From contig JAZGTN010000027.1 of the NCBI GenBank assembly GCA_037783415.1, positions 558,001 through 622,000 of the forward strand: a stretch of DNA of 64,000 nt, given 5' to 3'. This DNA is from Leptasterias polaris (Eukaryota; Echinodermata; Asteroidea; Forcipulatida; Asteriidae). Position 1 is the first letter of the stretch; every line of letters starts with the position of its first letter. A program made the position numbers and the translations under genes. Below the pieces are notes generated by a model. It was given only the letters and a program-made list of their open reading frames with translations, was not told the DNA's origin and searched no databases. Positions 36,639 to 51,600 of this stretch are shown here, one piece after another.

Positions 36639-39600
36639 ATGGAGTTGTCTCCATCGCCAAGCACTGATCTGTCCACCTCAGTTTGGTGCTCAAATCAACG
36701 TAAATGCTTCATTCCAATATGTTTATGTTCTCTTCAATGCTTCATTCCAATATGTTTATGTTCTCTTCAATGCTTCATTCCAATATGTTTATGTTCTCTT
36801 CAATGCTTCATTCCAATATGTTTATGTTCTCTTCAATGCTTCATTCCAATATGTTTATGTTCTCTTCAATGCTTCATTCCAATATGTTTATGTTCTCTTC
36901 AATGCTTCATTCCAATATGTTTATGTTCTCTTCAATGCTTCATTCCAATATGTTTATGTAATCTTCATATAATGATGTGTTTTTGCTGCTTGTTGAGCTG
37001 AGTATTTATTATGTATTCAAGAAGTGGATAAGAGTTTCTTTTGTATTGGAAAACTGCAAGGTTGTAGGCCAGCATAATGCTGTTGTTTTACCGTCTAGGT
37101 CTAGGTGCCTCCATACATCCAACGTGTATTTTATGAACGGGAATATTTATGCAGACTATTAGTCTATCACACAATGCAGAAAACAATAAGGCGGTTACTT
37201 CTTTAAATACAGGACTATGGTTGCACTTGACCATTGACAAATTTGTCAGTGGGGGACATAAGGAGATACTGCTCTAGATTGCCTGGATTTTGATTGCCAA
37301 TGGTGTGTTTTGTTGGTTGTGTGCTGGTTGTGACCTTCACCCCAAGCGAGTTGCCAATAATCTCTGTTATTTATACTCTATATTGTTCTACCCCCAAAGG
37401 TTCTACCTGTTCCTAATTCTTATGAGTTCATGTTTTTATTGGGAAAAGCTCGCCCAATTTTGTGAATGATAACAGTTTACAGCCCAATTCATTTCACACA
37501 TTTTGGGGTATGAAACTAACATTGACCGTATAACAGGAAATGTGACGAGGGTCTAAATTTGTAGTTTTTTATTTTACTCAATTTAAATATTTTCTCTTAA
37601 TTCACAGCCATTGAAGTGACCGAGGAGAACTTTGAGCCTCTTCTAGTCTATGATGACCTGTTTCTTGATTATTTCAATGCATTCCTGCAGCTCCCAGTAA
37701 GTTAATTTTCAACAAATGATTTTGTACTTATGATGTATGGTATGTTAGCTCCCAAAAAGAGCTGAGAAAGGATTGGTTTTTGTCTAATATCCAGGAATAG
37801 TGTGTGTAATAATACAAGACATTTATAAGCCTGTGATTTCTGGGGACTTTGCCCGATTTCAGGATTTTCTGAAAATCTCCTTGAGAGCCTTCAAATTTTC
37901 TTGAAAGAAGTACAGTAGTCACCAAAGGGAGAAAGAAATAGTCAACTTTGTGCCCAAACTTGTAGTTTTGTATTTCTGGTGATGCATAGAGTTTGTAAAC
38001 CTCCTGAATTGTAACATTTTGGAGGTTCCGGGTCTAGATAGAATAAGGGGGAACCCAGGCCACCAAGCCATTTTGTTTTGAGTTTTCACATGTACGTCAA
38101 ATCTCATCCCTGCTATATGGCACTCTACAATAAACACAGCGCCTCACAATCAACAACAGAGCATATTGTTACACCCTTAATGCAGGCATTTCCCCAGCCA
38201 CTTTACTACAACCGCCTGACTGGGACATTCCAAGAAATTGAAGATGACGGGCAGAAGACCAACTCATCAGCCCTTGCATCCATCGGGGAGGCCATCCCAG
38301 GGTCACGACTCCGCCTTGCAGTGTTCGCCCCAGGCGACGAAGAAAGAGAGAGAATCCTGGAATGGGCCAAGACTGAAAGGCTGCCTTTATTTCTCAGGTC
38401 AGGATAAACCTGATCTCAAATTGAAATTGATGAGGTTATCAGGACCCAATTTCATGGCCTTCTGCTTACTGCGGAGTTCTGTACTTACAGTCCATAGATT
38501 GATGTGCTTTAAAGGGCATGGTAAGCGCAGAGCTCTGTGATAGGCAGTGCCATGAAATTGAGGTGTTACAAAGATAGCAGTGTTAACGATCCAATATGAA
38601 ACCAAAATCAAACATGGTTTCCTTGATTCTTGGTAAAATATAGTCTGAAATCAAAAACCTCATCATGCTTGGTATGAGGTTGCATGCTTGTTATGAAGCT
38701 GCATGCTACATATATACCCGAAGACCATTGATAGGAATCGGGGTCGAATATATTGTGGGACTACTACTCTGTTGGATTCTTGATAGATTTGGGAAATTTC
38801 TGAGATAAAATTCCTTGTGAGTTAAGATATTGCATATGTTGACCATGGTAGTTTTTATGTATGTAAAAGGTTTTACTTTTTTCTTTTTTCTTTTTACATA
38901 CAGAACAAAACTCTTCCTAGAGTACAAACTATGCAAGTTGCTTCTGCGACCCCTGGATGAGCGGCGCTCGGCAAGTCGTCAGAATTCATCCCGAGGTCTG
39001 CGGGGCTACAGCCGCCAGACCACAAGTTACACCTCCACATCGGCGAGTCTTGCGCAGAGCCGTGAACCGTCCATGTATGACAACGAGGGCAGTGAATATG
39101 GATACTGGTTGGATGAGAATGAGCGCATGGCTATGTTCAGATATCTGAGGCCTGGTAGTAGATGTATAAGTCTACCACCTATGTTGGGGTTAGGTAAGAA
39201 GTGTTTGTTTTGTTTTTTTGCTGTTTTTGTTTGTTTGTTTGTTTGTTTATTAGGGTGCTTGTTTGTTGGTGGTAAATTGTGTTAAGCCATTGGACCATGC
39301 CTTTGGAACTGTCTGCCCATCAACATCAGGGAGGCAAAAACTGTTGGCATTTTCAAAGGTCTTTTAAAAACACACCTGTGTGAGTGATTCATACTAGTGC
39401 TTTGTTTTGTTTGGGTATAATTGTTCTGAACATTGAGTCTAATTGTTCATATTGTGTGTTTTATTTTATATGCTGCTTGGTCATTGCCGTGATCCTTGTT
39501 GGGTGCTTTATAAATGCCAAATTGTTGTTTGTTTGGATGTTTTGGGATTGTTATTGTTTTGTTTTGTTTTGACGGGAGGTTATTGAAGTTTTCACCAAAC

Positions 39601-42600
39601 AAAGCTAAAACCCACTCTTGGGGCTTCAAGAAGAAAACAGTATATGAAAACAACTTGGGGGAAGCTGAAGGTAGGAATTGATATCCCTCTTTAAAACATG
39701 CTAGATTGTAGGATGGAGGAGAATTCACCGGGCAGGGAGTTCCAGAGAGATGGATGTTGTGCTTTGTTTCATATCGTAGTAAGTTCTTCCAAGAGTAAGT
39801 CCCACATGGTTTTCTTTAATCCCCCTATGATTTGTTTCCATTGTAGGTCCAAGTAGTCCAATGTGGAATGCTGAAGTTTACTCTGACATTCCCACTGTCC
39901 CTCCGACTACTGTCGCCAATGATGCGTCTAAACCTTCCAGTAAGTCTGCGTCCGGCAGGAGGTCTCACAGTAAAGCCATTGCTGCTGCTGCTGCTGCTGC
40001 CGCTGCCCAGAAGCCGGAGGGTGAGCCCACAGAGAACGGCTGGATGGCCGATATGGCTGAGCTCAGTGAAGATGTCAGGGAGAGGCTTAGCTTCAATGGA
40101 AACGCTGAAAATGGCTCCAAACAAGAAGGAGGAGCGTGTAAGTTGTAACCAGTGTACCTTCTGAAATGCCATCCTGTCATCTTTGGTTGGTTTAAACCAT
40201 TGTACATGTATCTGATGTTTCCATCCTTAGCAATTATGAAAGTGCCTGAACCTGTTTTTTTGTTTCAAACCTGTTCTTACAATCTATTCCAGCACAAAAG
40301 AAACGTCAACAGACATATTTCTTCTGTTTTTCTACTTGTTTTTTTCTTGAATCCCCCACCTCATGTGGACCTTTGGCCTTGTGTTTGGCAATTTTTCATT
40401 TTGAAAAAAAAAAATAACTTATCAATCTGCCGAAGGTTGAAGTGAAGGGGAAATTTATATCCACATCTTGCCATTTTTGAATGAGTTTTCCAATCCACTT
40501 GGAAGCCAAACCAATCTTTGAAGAGCCTGTTATAAAACATTAAATCCATACTCGTATTTCTCACCTGTAGCAAGTCGAAAGAGTGCCCTCCGAAGTCCGG
40601 GGAGTAAGGGCATCTCCCCGAAGAAGAAGGCCACTATCTTGATTCCACATGTTGATGATACGCTCAGTGACACCTTGGAAGAATCCAGCAGTACATTCCA
40701 ATTTTTAGACAGGTATGAATGACTTCTCTTCTGCCATTTTTTTTCTTCATACCATCTTTAACTCTGTCACCACCAGTCTTTTTTTCATTAGCTACTGTTG
40801 TGTTTTTTGAAGTTTTTTTGAGACTTAGGCCCACTTTCATGGCTCTGCTTACAGTAAGCAAAGAATCGGTGCTTGTGGAGGCAAGCAATTGGGCGCTTAC
40901 GTCAAGCCTATTTCACAGGTTAGCAGGGAATTTTTGCTTGTGCGCTCACGTACTTCACATTACTAGGCATTCGTTGCTTACACAGCTAGCACAGACATTC
41001 GGTACTTGCCCTGTAGGCAGAAAAAGGTGATCGTAAGCGCAGAATTCCGCGGTAAGCAGAGCCATGAAATTGGGCCCCGAACAGCTTATTCAAACGAAAA
41101 TTCACCGCATCTAAACATTGCTGGAAGTCAACAAATATGAACAAAGGCCTTAGACTCAAGTTTTAAACTTCACTGCATGTAACAACAAAGATAAACCTCT
41201 AGCTAACACCAGACCAAAAGACCTTAGACCTCATTTAAAACTTTGCTGCATGTAAAAATCAAGATGACCCTCTGGCCCAACACCATACCCAAAGATCTTA
41301 GACCTCAGTTATAAACTTCGCTGCATGTAACAAACAAGATGACTGTTTGGCTAACACCATACCTAAAGACCTTAGACCTCAGTTTTAAACTTCGCTGCAT
41401 GTAACAACCAAGATGACCCTCTGGCCCAACACCATACCCAAAGATCTTAGACCTCAGTTATAAACTTCGCTGCATGTAACAAACAAGATGACTGTTTGGC
41501 TAACACCATACCTAAAGACCTTAGACCTCAGTTTTAAACTTCGCTGCATGTAACAACCAAGATGACCCTCCTGGCTAACACCATACCCAAAGACCTTAGA
41601 TCCCAGTTTTAAACTTCGCTGCATGTAACAACCAAGATGACCCTCCTGGCTAACACCATACCCAAAGAATTCAGCAGTAAGCAGAGCCATGAAATTGGGC
41701 CCTGTTCTCTTTTTTACATGTACTGTTCTCTTTTTTTGGATCATGTACTGTTTGATAGGAAACAAGTGGACTGAGTTGTTGCCTTCTTACACTCCTTGGT
41801 CTAAATATCAGCTAAAAACCAGCATCATGTCTTTAATATGTTCTCCATGATGTAGGGTTCCATCTCCACCAGATGAGTACCCCATACCCCCTGAAGGAGG
41901 CGGTTCAAGATTTCAAACGTCACTGGAACAGAGTCTCCTTGCAGGAGATGATGAAGATGAGGAGGAGGAGGAGGAAGAAGATGAAGATGCAGGAACGGGC
42001 ACAGCGAGCGTTATTGAGTATGATAATGAGGAAGATGAGCGTACCGAGTCTGAACTCAGACAGATAGAAGGACGTCATCGAGTCACATTCCAACAGCTGA
42101 AGGAACATTTGATCGGCGGGGTGAGTCTTGCGATTTTCTTTTAAGACTTTCATTTTTGCTGCTTTTCTGGATCACTTGCCTAAGTAGTTTGGTGATTCAG
42201 TGCTGCACAATAATCGGTTAAATTGCTGTTAGTTATTTGTTGTCACAAATTATCATTAACCCTCTTGCTGTCTGACCATTCAATACCATTCACTGTGGTT
42301 TTGAATGATAGATAAGCTATGCCAGCCTTGCAATATGATACCATGAGGGAATGCATGTACACAGTACACAGTTAGTTCTGTGCACAGTTGTGCCACCATA
42401 CACAACTTTGGCAGTTGAATGGTTTCAAATGGTTGGTCAACTCACTTGAAAATGTTGCGAACAGTAGGAGGGTTAATATTGAATCAAATATATTAATGTA
42501 ATTGTTTAAACTTCTTTTGGGGTCTAGTTATCAGGCATGGCAGCTTTCAAGTCATTCCTCAACAACACAGCAGGAGAAGATATGATGAACTTCTGGCTAG

Positions 42601-45600
42601 ACTGTGAACTTTACAGTGATAATGTACAAGCAATAAACTTTGGTGAAACCTTAACCAGTGCAACCATGACTAGATTGTTTAGGTAAGGTGCATGTTTTAG
42701 ATTTTAATGTGTATATTCTCTCCCAATATAGTTGTTTGAAAAAAGTTTGACATTATGTATAAATCAATTACCCAGCAGTCTATTAAGTGTGTTGTTTTCT
42801 TTGGAGAAATGTAGACAGACTGAATTGGTAGTTACGACTGTGGCTGTTATTCAGGGTGTCGGCTTTGAGCCTTAAATGCTTTGACACATGCTAACATAGC
42901 AATCAAGCAATCAAGTTTCCTATTGACTGTGCTGGATTATCAATAACTGTATTTTCTTGTAATTATTTTCCAGTTAAGAAATAAATTTTATACTTAATCA
43001 AATTCAAGGCTTCAAACTTCTAATGTTACAGGATTATAATTTTTTGTTTTCAATGTTGTAATCCTGACAGAGATATTCAAGATAAATATAAGTTTAATTT
43101 GACGGCTGATGCTAAAGAACAAATCAAGCAAGCTCAAGGCAATACAGGGTTAAGTGAGTCGGTCTTCACTAGGACTCAGTACGACATCCTGAGGAGATTG
43201 CGCTCCTATTGGGTGGCTAGATATGTCCTACATAAGGAGAGAATGGGCGCCATAAGGTACATTGAATTATTGTTTGTTTACAGACGAATTTGGCCAAGTT
43301 TACCACCTCCAAAAATTATTCCATAAACTGTGATTAATTTGTGTATAAGGGAGGGTCCCAAATGTCTGAAAGGTAGGTACGCTCTAAGTGGATCTGTTAA
43401 GTATTTGAGCGGGCATACATGGACCGGACCGTTTAGATCGCCGGAACGTAAAAAATTATAATGCGCATACTCTCTCGTGTAGGGATGTGCCCGTAATTTG
43501 GCTTAATGTCACTGTCCACTTGATTGCGGATGTATGCCTACGGGAACATTTCTTTGCGCTTAGAATGTGCCATACTTTTGAGACACTCCCTTAAGTGGCT
43601 AGTACTTTTCTTAATGCCAAAAATTTAACAGTTTGTCTGACGATGGAAATTTCATACTTGAGTTGTTGGAAAATCTTGAATTTGTGACTTAATTGTACAC
43701 ACAAAGATGTTTGTTTGTTTGTTTGTCTTTGATGACAAAATGTGTTGGTAACTTGATCTAGCACATGTTGTGCTAGATAATATTTTGGCATCTGTTTACA
43801 TAATTGGTTAACAACGGTACAATCATTGACATTGGATCAGGATTTACATATGATGTATGTTGGATACCGTGATTAGTATTCCATTGCAATGGGTTTAGAT
43901 CAGCTGTTCATATAGTATCATCCTTAACCCTTGCAAAAGTGAAGGATTGAGAAGAGTTAGCCCGAGGGCTTTAGCCTCAAATATCAATTGCTTATCACTT
44001 GGTCAGGGCATTCCAATTCCAGGCAAGTCCAGACAATTTGGGGTGGAGGGATGTAGCAGAGGAGGTGATTGGAGGATTGAAGCAAAAAGGTCAAGGGAGT
44101 AAGGGTTAATGAGCTGTTGCTAAAGTCTTTTTCTAATCTTTCGTTACAGTGCAGAGAAGCGAAAAGGAATTCAGGATTCCGATGACGATAACACCCCCAA
44201 GACTCCTCAAATGTCCTTCCTTCCCTCCATATCCCTGGTCAACAGTCTTCCTGTCAGGCCCTCTTCTTGCTTTCGACTTGCCTCCACCAACCGAGACTGG
44301 AGTAAAGTAGCCATGGGGGGCCGCAGGATGGAGGAGATGATCCGCCCGGGCCGGCTGGTGGACCTGGATGCTGTGCCGTACGTGCCAAGGCCACTGTCAG
44401 CTAGGTTCCATGTTGGACTGGCATGTGACAGAGAAGCTGGGAGGCCGTTCCAAAGACACCTTGAAAAGTTTGTTCCTTACAGTGTTTTATTCTCTAACAA
44501 TTATTTTTCATTACTTCCTTTTTAAAATATAAAACCTTCTCACATCAATATGTTATTGTTCCTCATTAACATGTGCTAAGAAACGCAACATATTCTTGCA
44601 TGTGCATGTAACCCAAAATGGCAGACCTCTGCTTTAGAAATGTAACCTAATTGAGAAGGTAGTATACAATACTTGACGTCTTTTTACAAATTTTAAATAT
44701 AGGCTTTTTTTGATGGGTATTGACATTGTTTTGTTAATTTTTCGGTTTCATACACGGTGTTCTCCACAGACTTTTTCTTTGGGAGGGCGGCATGACGTAA
44801 TCAAAATGGCGCCCGTCGATATGACGTCATCAAAATGGCGCCCGTTGGTTTATGACGTCATCGCACGTGAAAGGAAAAAACACCTGAGATAATCCTTTTC
44901 TTAAAAATAATCTTATTACCCCCCGTGCCCCGACACTATAATAAGGAGAATGATTGACATCCATTTCATTCTATCGAAACAACCTTGTTGTAAAACTAAT
45001 TCAAAACCTACAATTTGTTATACATTTTGCTTTGTGCGCCGTGCCAAAAACATCAGAGGGATATATGCCGCTCAGTGTTGGATTTTAGAAAGCTGGATTT
45101 ATATGCGTTGGTGGTGATCGGATAGCCCACACGTGCAATTTTCGAAATGGGAATTTTTTTTTTTTTTTAACAAAAAAAAACATTTTTTGGACGATCTTAT
45201 CCCCTAATTTCTGCCCTCAATAATACCTTTTTCATCAACAACCATTTTCATGGATTTGTGATTAGAGGTTCCGTTGTTTAGAACTTAGTTTTCAATAAAA
45301 TCGTCGAGATTCAACGATCGGTAAACAACGCACGGTACGCACATTGAGAACAAATTCAATGTACCAATCTGCAGGCGTGCGGCACAGTGTGTTGCAATTC
45401 TTTATCGGCTCGTGAACGTGTACTGCGTTGGAGTCTAGCAAGCTCTCTTATGAATATGGTAATCAACGGCCAATCACAGCGTGCGGAATGTTGGTTAGCT
45501 TGGACTTTGGACCGTGTGTGTTGTGTATGCGCTATGCATGGACTACCGACCGAACGTTGTTGGGACGATGCACGTGCAGCGCAGTGGATACTCAGCAGTC

Positions 45601-48600
45601 AGAACCATATCGCAATTCCAATGCTGCCGCTTAGAAGTCGGGCTTGGCTCGTCGGCTACTCGTTTGATCATATTAAGTGCATGCTAAAAATAGTCTGTTT
45701 GTCATTTTTTTGGCAGGGCGGGCAATTATTTTAGCAGGGCGGCCAATTCTTTGGCAGGGCGGCCTTAAACTTTGGGAGGGCGGCCCGCCTTCCCAAAATA
45801 CGTGTGTGGAGAACACTGATACATGTGCAGTTCTTGAATTTATTGCACTTATCAAGTAGTACTTACTCAGTCTTACTAAGAAAATAATCAGTTTTGGGAG
45901 AAGTGATAAATCTAAGAGCTTGTATTTCAACAAGTGTGACCTTATCACCTGCTGTAAAGTAGTCTGTACTAATGCCAGCCTTTAGTTGTTTATATGATAA
46001 CGATTACACAGCATTCTGTTTATTAAGTTTATATTTTTTTTAAAGAATTGAAACATTGACTCTTCATTCTTTGTCCACAGGCAAGTAGATCAGAGGCTGC
46101 TTGCGAATCTCTTATTCTGGCAGGATGTGACGGACTATGGAGCTGAGGAGGATAGGGCTGCTGATAGGCTTCTCCGTATGGGTCATGCCTGGGGTATATT
46201 CAGTAAATTCATCATGGATGGTGGCATGTGGAATATAGGTAGGTTTAAAGCAAAATTACTCATAAAATATTTGAGAATATACATACTTGTGGATCTGGTT
46301 GGCGTAGTGGTGTCTCGCCCTGCCTTTTACCTCTGTCGACCCTGGTTTTGATCCCACGTTAAACGCAAGCCTCACATTACATGGATTGGGTTTTCAGTTT
46401 TTCACTCAAATACTGAAGATTCTTCATAATTTTTTCAACGCAGGTATCTTCAGGCCTGCGGGTCACAGTGCTAGTCGTTTTTGAGGGTCCCTTGGGTTCA
46501 TTACTGAAATATTCAAATAAAGTTTTCAAAATCAGGTTTAACAGGGGTGGCATGGATGGCGTAGTGCGAAAAGGGCTTACCTTTCACCAATGTGGCCCTG
46601 GTTCGAATCTTGGCTCTTCAATCTTTGGCTGTGCTCTGAGTTCATATATGGGTTGATGTGGCTGGCTGTTTAAGGCACCCCTGCATGCCTGAAGCTTGAA
46701 CACGTTGCAGCCACGCCCTTCGCAATTCAGTATTAAGATCAATTATGGATTCATTTGACAGTCGGTGCATAACAAAGAAACTGATTTATTAAACCCTTTG
46801 AATTCTTTGTAACTAGGTGTTGATCCCAATGAAAGAGACAATATCCACAGGCGCCTGTTAACAACCAGTGACTTTGTAGAAGCCTCCACATTCAGTCGTG
46901 CCAAGGAACATGCCGTCCTGATGCTACAGCGAGAGTGGCTAGTCTACCTTAAGGAGGATCTGGCTGTATTTTTACAGTAAGTTTCAATCACCATATATGT
47001 ACATCCTGGTAACAAACGGAGCAGAATAACGAAATTGTAAAAAAAAAATCCAGGACTTTCCTTCTTTTTTTTTCTATCAGATTTTGGGTTAAAGTTTCGA
47101 TTAGGATTTTAGTATGGTGTGATGCAATTTCACATAATGGGTTGAACATCCTTCAGAACCCTCAAAATAATATTTGTTATCAAAAAAATCTGCTTGATAT
47201 TTTTCTTTGAGCATAAGTGTTCAAAATTAGCTCAAAGACACCCTACAACCTTTCAACACTTGCCGTAATTTCAGAAGGTAGAATTTCACAAGTCGGACAA
47301 CATTTGTTTGTAGCATAGTCTTTTTCATTATCTTGAAGCTCTAGGGCGCGACCTGATGATCGGTTTTCTTCTAAAAGTTCCCGCCACTCCTCGGCCAAGT
47401 CGATCAAGAATGAAGTGGCTGCCTCTACTCGGTAAGTACCAGCCATGTTTTAAAATCATACTGGCATCGGAAGAAGACTCCTGTATAGATGGAGGTCCTC
47501 AATACACCGAACAAATAAAAGAGAAAACAGAATTAGCTTATGCAAACTGAATACCAACCAAAAGGACCTATGGTATAAATGCAAAATAATATTTAATGGT
47601 CTGATTTACGACCCTAGCAGAGTCTTTCTCCAAGGCTAATATGGTACTTCTGTATGGCTGGAGGTCCTAATTATGCCATCGAGAATGACTGCTAGGGTTG
47701 AAACGTCAGGCCATTAAGTATTTTTTTTTTTACAAATAAAAGAAAACATCTTTGTATGCCTAAGACTTGGAATAGTTCACTGATTTCAATAGATTTCATT
47801 TGATATTTTGTCATCTCGGAAATTGTTGTGCCCTTAGTTGAATTGGAGAGTGAACATCAAGTAGAGATGAAAACGTACAAAAACAGTGTCTGGTTTTATG
47901 CCGTGTATTTTTATTGTAAAGTAGCAAACATTGAAAGTTTGCCGTAATCAAATTGTTCTCATCATTTTTCTGCAGTAGTAATTAAAAAGTAGTTGCGCAT
48001 AGTGTTTGAGAAAACAAATGTCTGCCGTAGAAGTTGGAAAATAGTTTTTGCGCGTAGCACTTGAAAAAATGGTTGGCTAATTTGAATGACCATTTTGAAG
48101 TCTCACAGTAGGAAGTGTTGATTTTTTTGCAACCTGATAATTACGGGGTGAGTATGAAAGCAATCTATGCCATTTCAACCATTGGAAAAATAAGCTTTAT
48201 AAATGCTAATATTATTATTGTTAAGAGAATAAAAGTGTGGTGAAGGCCTGGTTCTTGATGATTTTACTGAGACTAAGTCAAGGTAAAATTAAAAGAGAAC
48301 CAAGCCTCGCCGTGTTTAAACAACTTGTTAAAAAAGAATTTGGGGTTAAACAAAGAAAAATTCACTTGAGCAGGATTTGAACCAACGACCTCCAGATCAA
48401 TGTGCCGGCGCTCTACCAACTGAGCTTCAAGACCTATATTGGCGATCTCCCTGTTTTGTCAACAACTTTGTTGGTAGAGCGCTGGCACGTTAATCCGGAG
48501 TTATTTGGTTCCAATCTTTGTTCAACCCCAAATCACTTTAAAATTTACCTAGTCAGTATCCCTTGTGGTTTATTATTTGATATTTAAAAAGGGATTCATC

Positions 48601-51600
48601 ACACTTTTATTCCCTCTCTTAAATACCTATTCATTTAAAAACATCCAAAGCCCTGAAATAATGAGAACTCATCTGACAGTTTAGCCTCACTTCACATCTA
48701 TTCTGCGTTGAATTTCTATCCATGTCTAGCATTAAGTAGCTCCTCGCGCAAGTTTCAAGCTTGCGTGTGCAAGTTTCAAGCTTGCGTGTGCAATTTTCAA
48801 GCTTGCGTTTGCAAGTTTCAAGCTTGCGTTTGCAAGTTTCAAACTACTGGTTGCACACTTCAAACTTGCTCGAGCCAAATTTGTGGCCTGCTAGCATAAA
48901 TTGGGCCTTGAAATTGGAGCACTCTGCGCAATTGTCTGAAAGCACCCTTAGTTTGGCTCAATTTCCTCGGGCCATTTTTAATCACTCCTTAGTGTTTAAA
49001 TCGCACGTTTAAACGTGGCCTCAACCAATCAGAATGGATAAACTGTTCCCGTGTTTATGGATGTTATTTAAAATATTGTTCTTCTAAATATACCTTGCAT
49101 TTAAGGAACAATTGGTGAGACAACCAAGGAAGGGCAAGGTAGATCAAATGGTAGTACTCTTATGGTAACCTAGAATTTCACCGATTTCCTCTGAAAATTT
49201 CAACCTGAATTTAGTTAAACATTTGTTATCTCTTCCATTTTGGTGTATTCAGAAGAGGAAAAAAACCAATGCTAAATTAAGCTATTGAAACATTTTAAAT
49301 GTAGTAACTTCAAGATGATTATTTTTATGATTTGTACTTGTTTTCCCCGCTTGGAAATCATGACACATAATTTTACTTACAATCATATCAAGATTTTGCA
49401 GTATCATTGCAGATTTGCTGAGTATGTATGAAAGCGATACAGCTACTAATCATTACAAAAAGAAACTAATAATAAAATAAAAGAAACTAAAAAACTAACA
49501 ATTTTTTTTATTTTTTAAATGACCCCAAGCTTTTATTGGGGCCACTTGTAGGATTGAAGTATTTCCTATGATGCATTTTATTGACATCTTGTTCTAAGCT
49601 ACCCAAATGAGCAATTTCAAATATTCTGATTTCAAAACTTGTATACTTAGTGAATTCTAATGAAACAATAAACATATTTTCTCATCATTTCTCTCCTTCC
49701 CAATTTCATGGTTTTTTGGTTTTAGCCAAGTCCATTTTACGTTAACTAGAGTCAGGTAATTCAATCATGTCTCTTGTAGACTTGTAGAATAGCTTTTATC
49801 TTGTTCATTTTGACAATGAAACATTTGTTTACACTCGGAGAGCCCCTCTGTTACCTGAATTATAGAAATTAACAGATACACGTCTGAATTCGCGGCTGCA
49901 GCTCATGGCTGTTGCTAAGGTTGTTGCTAAGGTTGTTGCTATGAGCCTCCTATGCTTCAATGCTTGTTCACATGATGATCAAGCCGCAGCCGCAGTCACT
50001 TATTCAGACATGGCCTTAGAGTTGAGAAGAAAAAACTTTATAAATTTACAGTCCGCCAGTGAAAGCTCTTTTGGTGGTTGTCAGTCCAACTGTCTCCCAG
50101 ATGGGCGATATTTCTACCCCGATTGAAACCCTATTTACTCAATGAGGATGGTTCTCAAAAATCCTGAGGGGACAGAGTAAGAACTCATTTCCCAAATGAG
50201 AATATTAATGACACTTAAATCTGAAACCCATGGGTGGATGGCTGCTACACCTTTCACTACATCCACACACAGTGGGCGTGAAGTGTTCTGGTTGATCTAA
50301 GAGCCAGTACAGCTTTGCCGTGTTTCTGATTGGACTAAATACGTGTATGACTCAAATATGCAGTCTAGAGACACATTGGCCCACTTAAATAATGTTTTCA
50401 GATTTTAAATGGAAATGGGTATGTCCATGATACACCTATATATCCCTTGCACAATGCGGAACGCATTTCCACACAAAGCGCGTCCACCATTTCCACCATT
50501 TTGGGAGTCAATGCCTTTATGTGCATTTTGACCCCCAAATGTCGGACAGGATAGGTGAGTGTTAGTTCATTGTGCGAGGGGTCAATTTGGAAAAGTTGTT
50601 ACATATCCTACTTAACGGAAACTTTGTTTAAGCTTGGCTTGGAACCAATCGGCCATCATGGCTCAATAGAGGGCTCCCTTTTTGTAAACAAGTGATGTCA
50701 CATGTCTAATCATCCAAATCAGCGTAACTAACATGCAGGGAAGAGAATTGAAGCAAGCCAAAAGCAGCTTGATGTACTTTGGTGGCAGCAGAAACCGTTA
50801 ACACTGCTGATTCGCAATCCCATTGCTTCAAACTTAAACGATCTAGCTCTATAAATGTTTGTGCATCTCATAGCAAATGACTACTGAATTATATTTATAC
50901 TAAATTATCTTGATGTATCAGATTTGAAAAAAGGGAGGGGGGCTCCAAGGTTGAATTTAGTTTTGTGATTCACTCACCAATAGATAGAGTCAACATGAAA
51001 GTGGGGGAAATAGTAAAATGTCTCTGACCATACGTTAAAATGGTGTAAATTGCCATTGTATTTGATATTCCAGTACAAATTTTGTTGACATCCTAAAACA
51101 TTCAATGATGTAACATTTCAAAAACATCTGTTTGTAAAAAAAATTTACAGGAAATTTTTAGTTCAATCCTGAATTGTTATGATATTCAATCAAAAAGGCA
51201 TTGAATTTGATCTTTTGACTGATGCAAAAATTCCTCTTCAGTTGGAATGTGAAGATCCATTTATTTTTTAATCCAATGATGTCATGTTTGAAATTTTCCC
51301 TAAATACTAAGGTGACATTTAAGGAGACTTGTAATTCTAATTTGTTTACCATTTTCATGAGGACTCTATTTGTTGGAAAATGAGTGCATCACAAAACTGA
51401 CTTGGACCTTGGAGACCCTCTTTAAAGGCATTTTGAAAAATCAAACATTCAGTGCGTTGATATCGAGCAGCATTTTCTGTAACAAAAAGCTCTTGCAACT
51501 TTTTGGAAAAGTATAGGGCATCTACTCTCCATCCACCCCCCCCCCATATATAAAAAAATAAAATTGTTTTGCTTTTCATTATTTTGAGGCGTTCCTGTAA

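Noticed and set aside
36702..36965. Regular array that could be mistaken for a CRISPR
   Set aside because: Units are contiguous with no unique spacers, and the genome is clearly eukaryotic. It is a minisatellite.
48708..49012. Cysteine-rich repeated peptides (FQACVCK) in open frames
   Set aside because: They are translations of the 21-bp palindromic tandem repeat, without start context or splice sites.
49905..50126. 73-codon frame MAVAKVVAKVVAMS...
   Set aside because: It lies across an inverted-repeat element, and its start is a GTTGCTAAG tandem repeat. No protein family is recognised.
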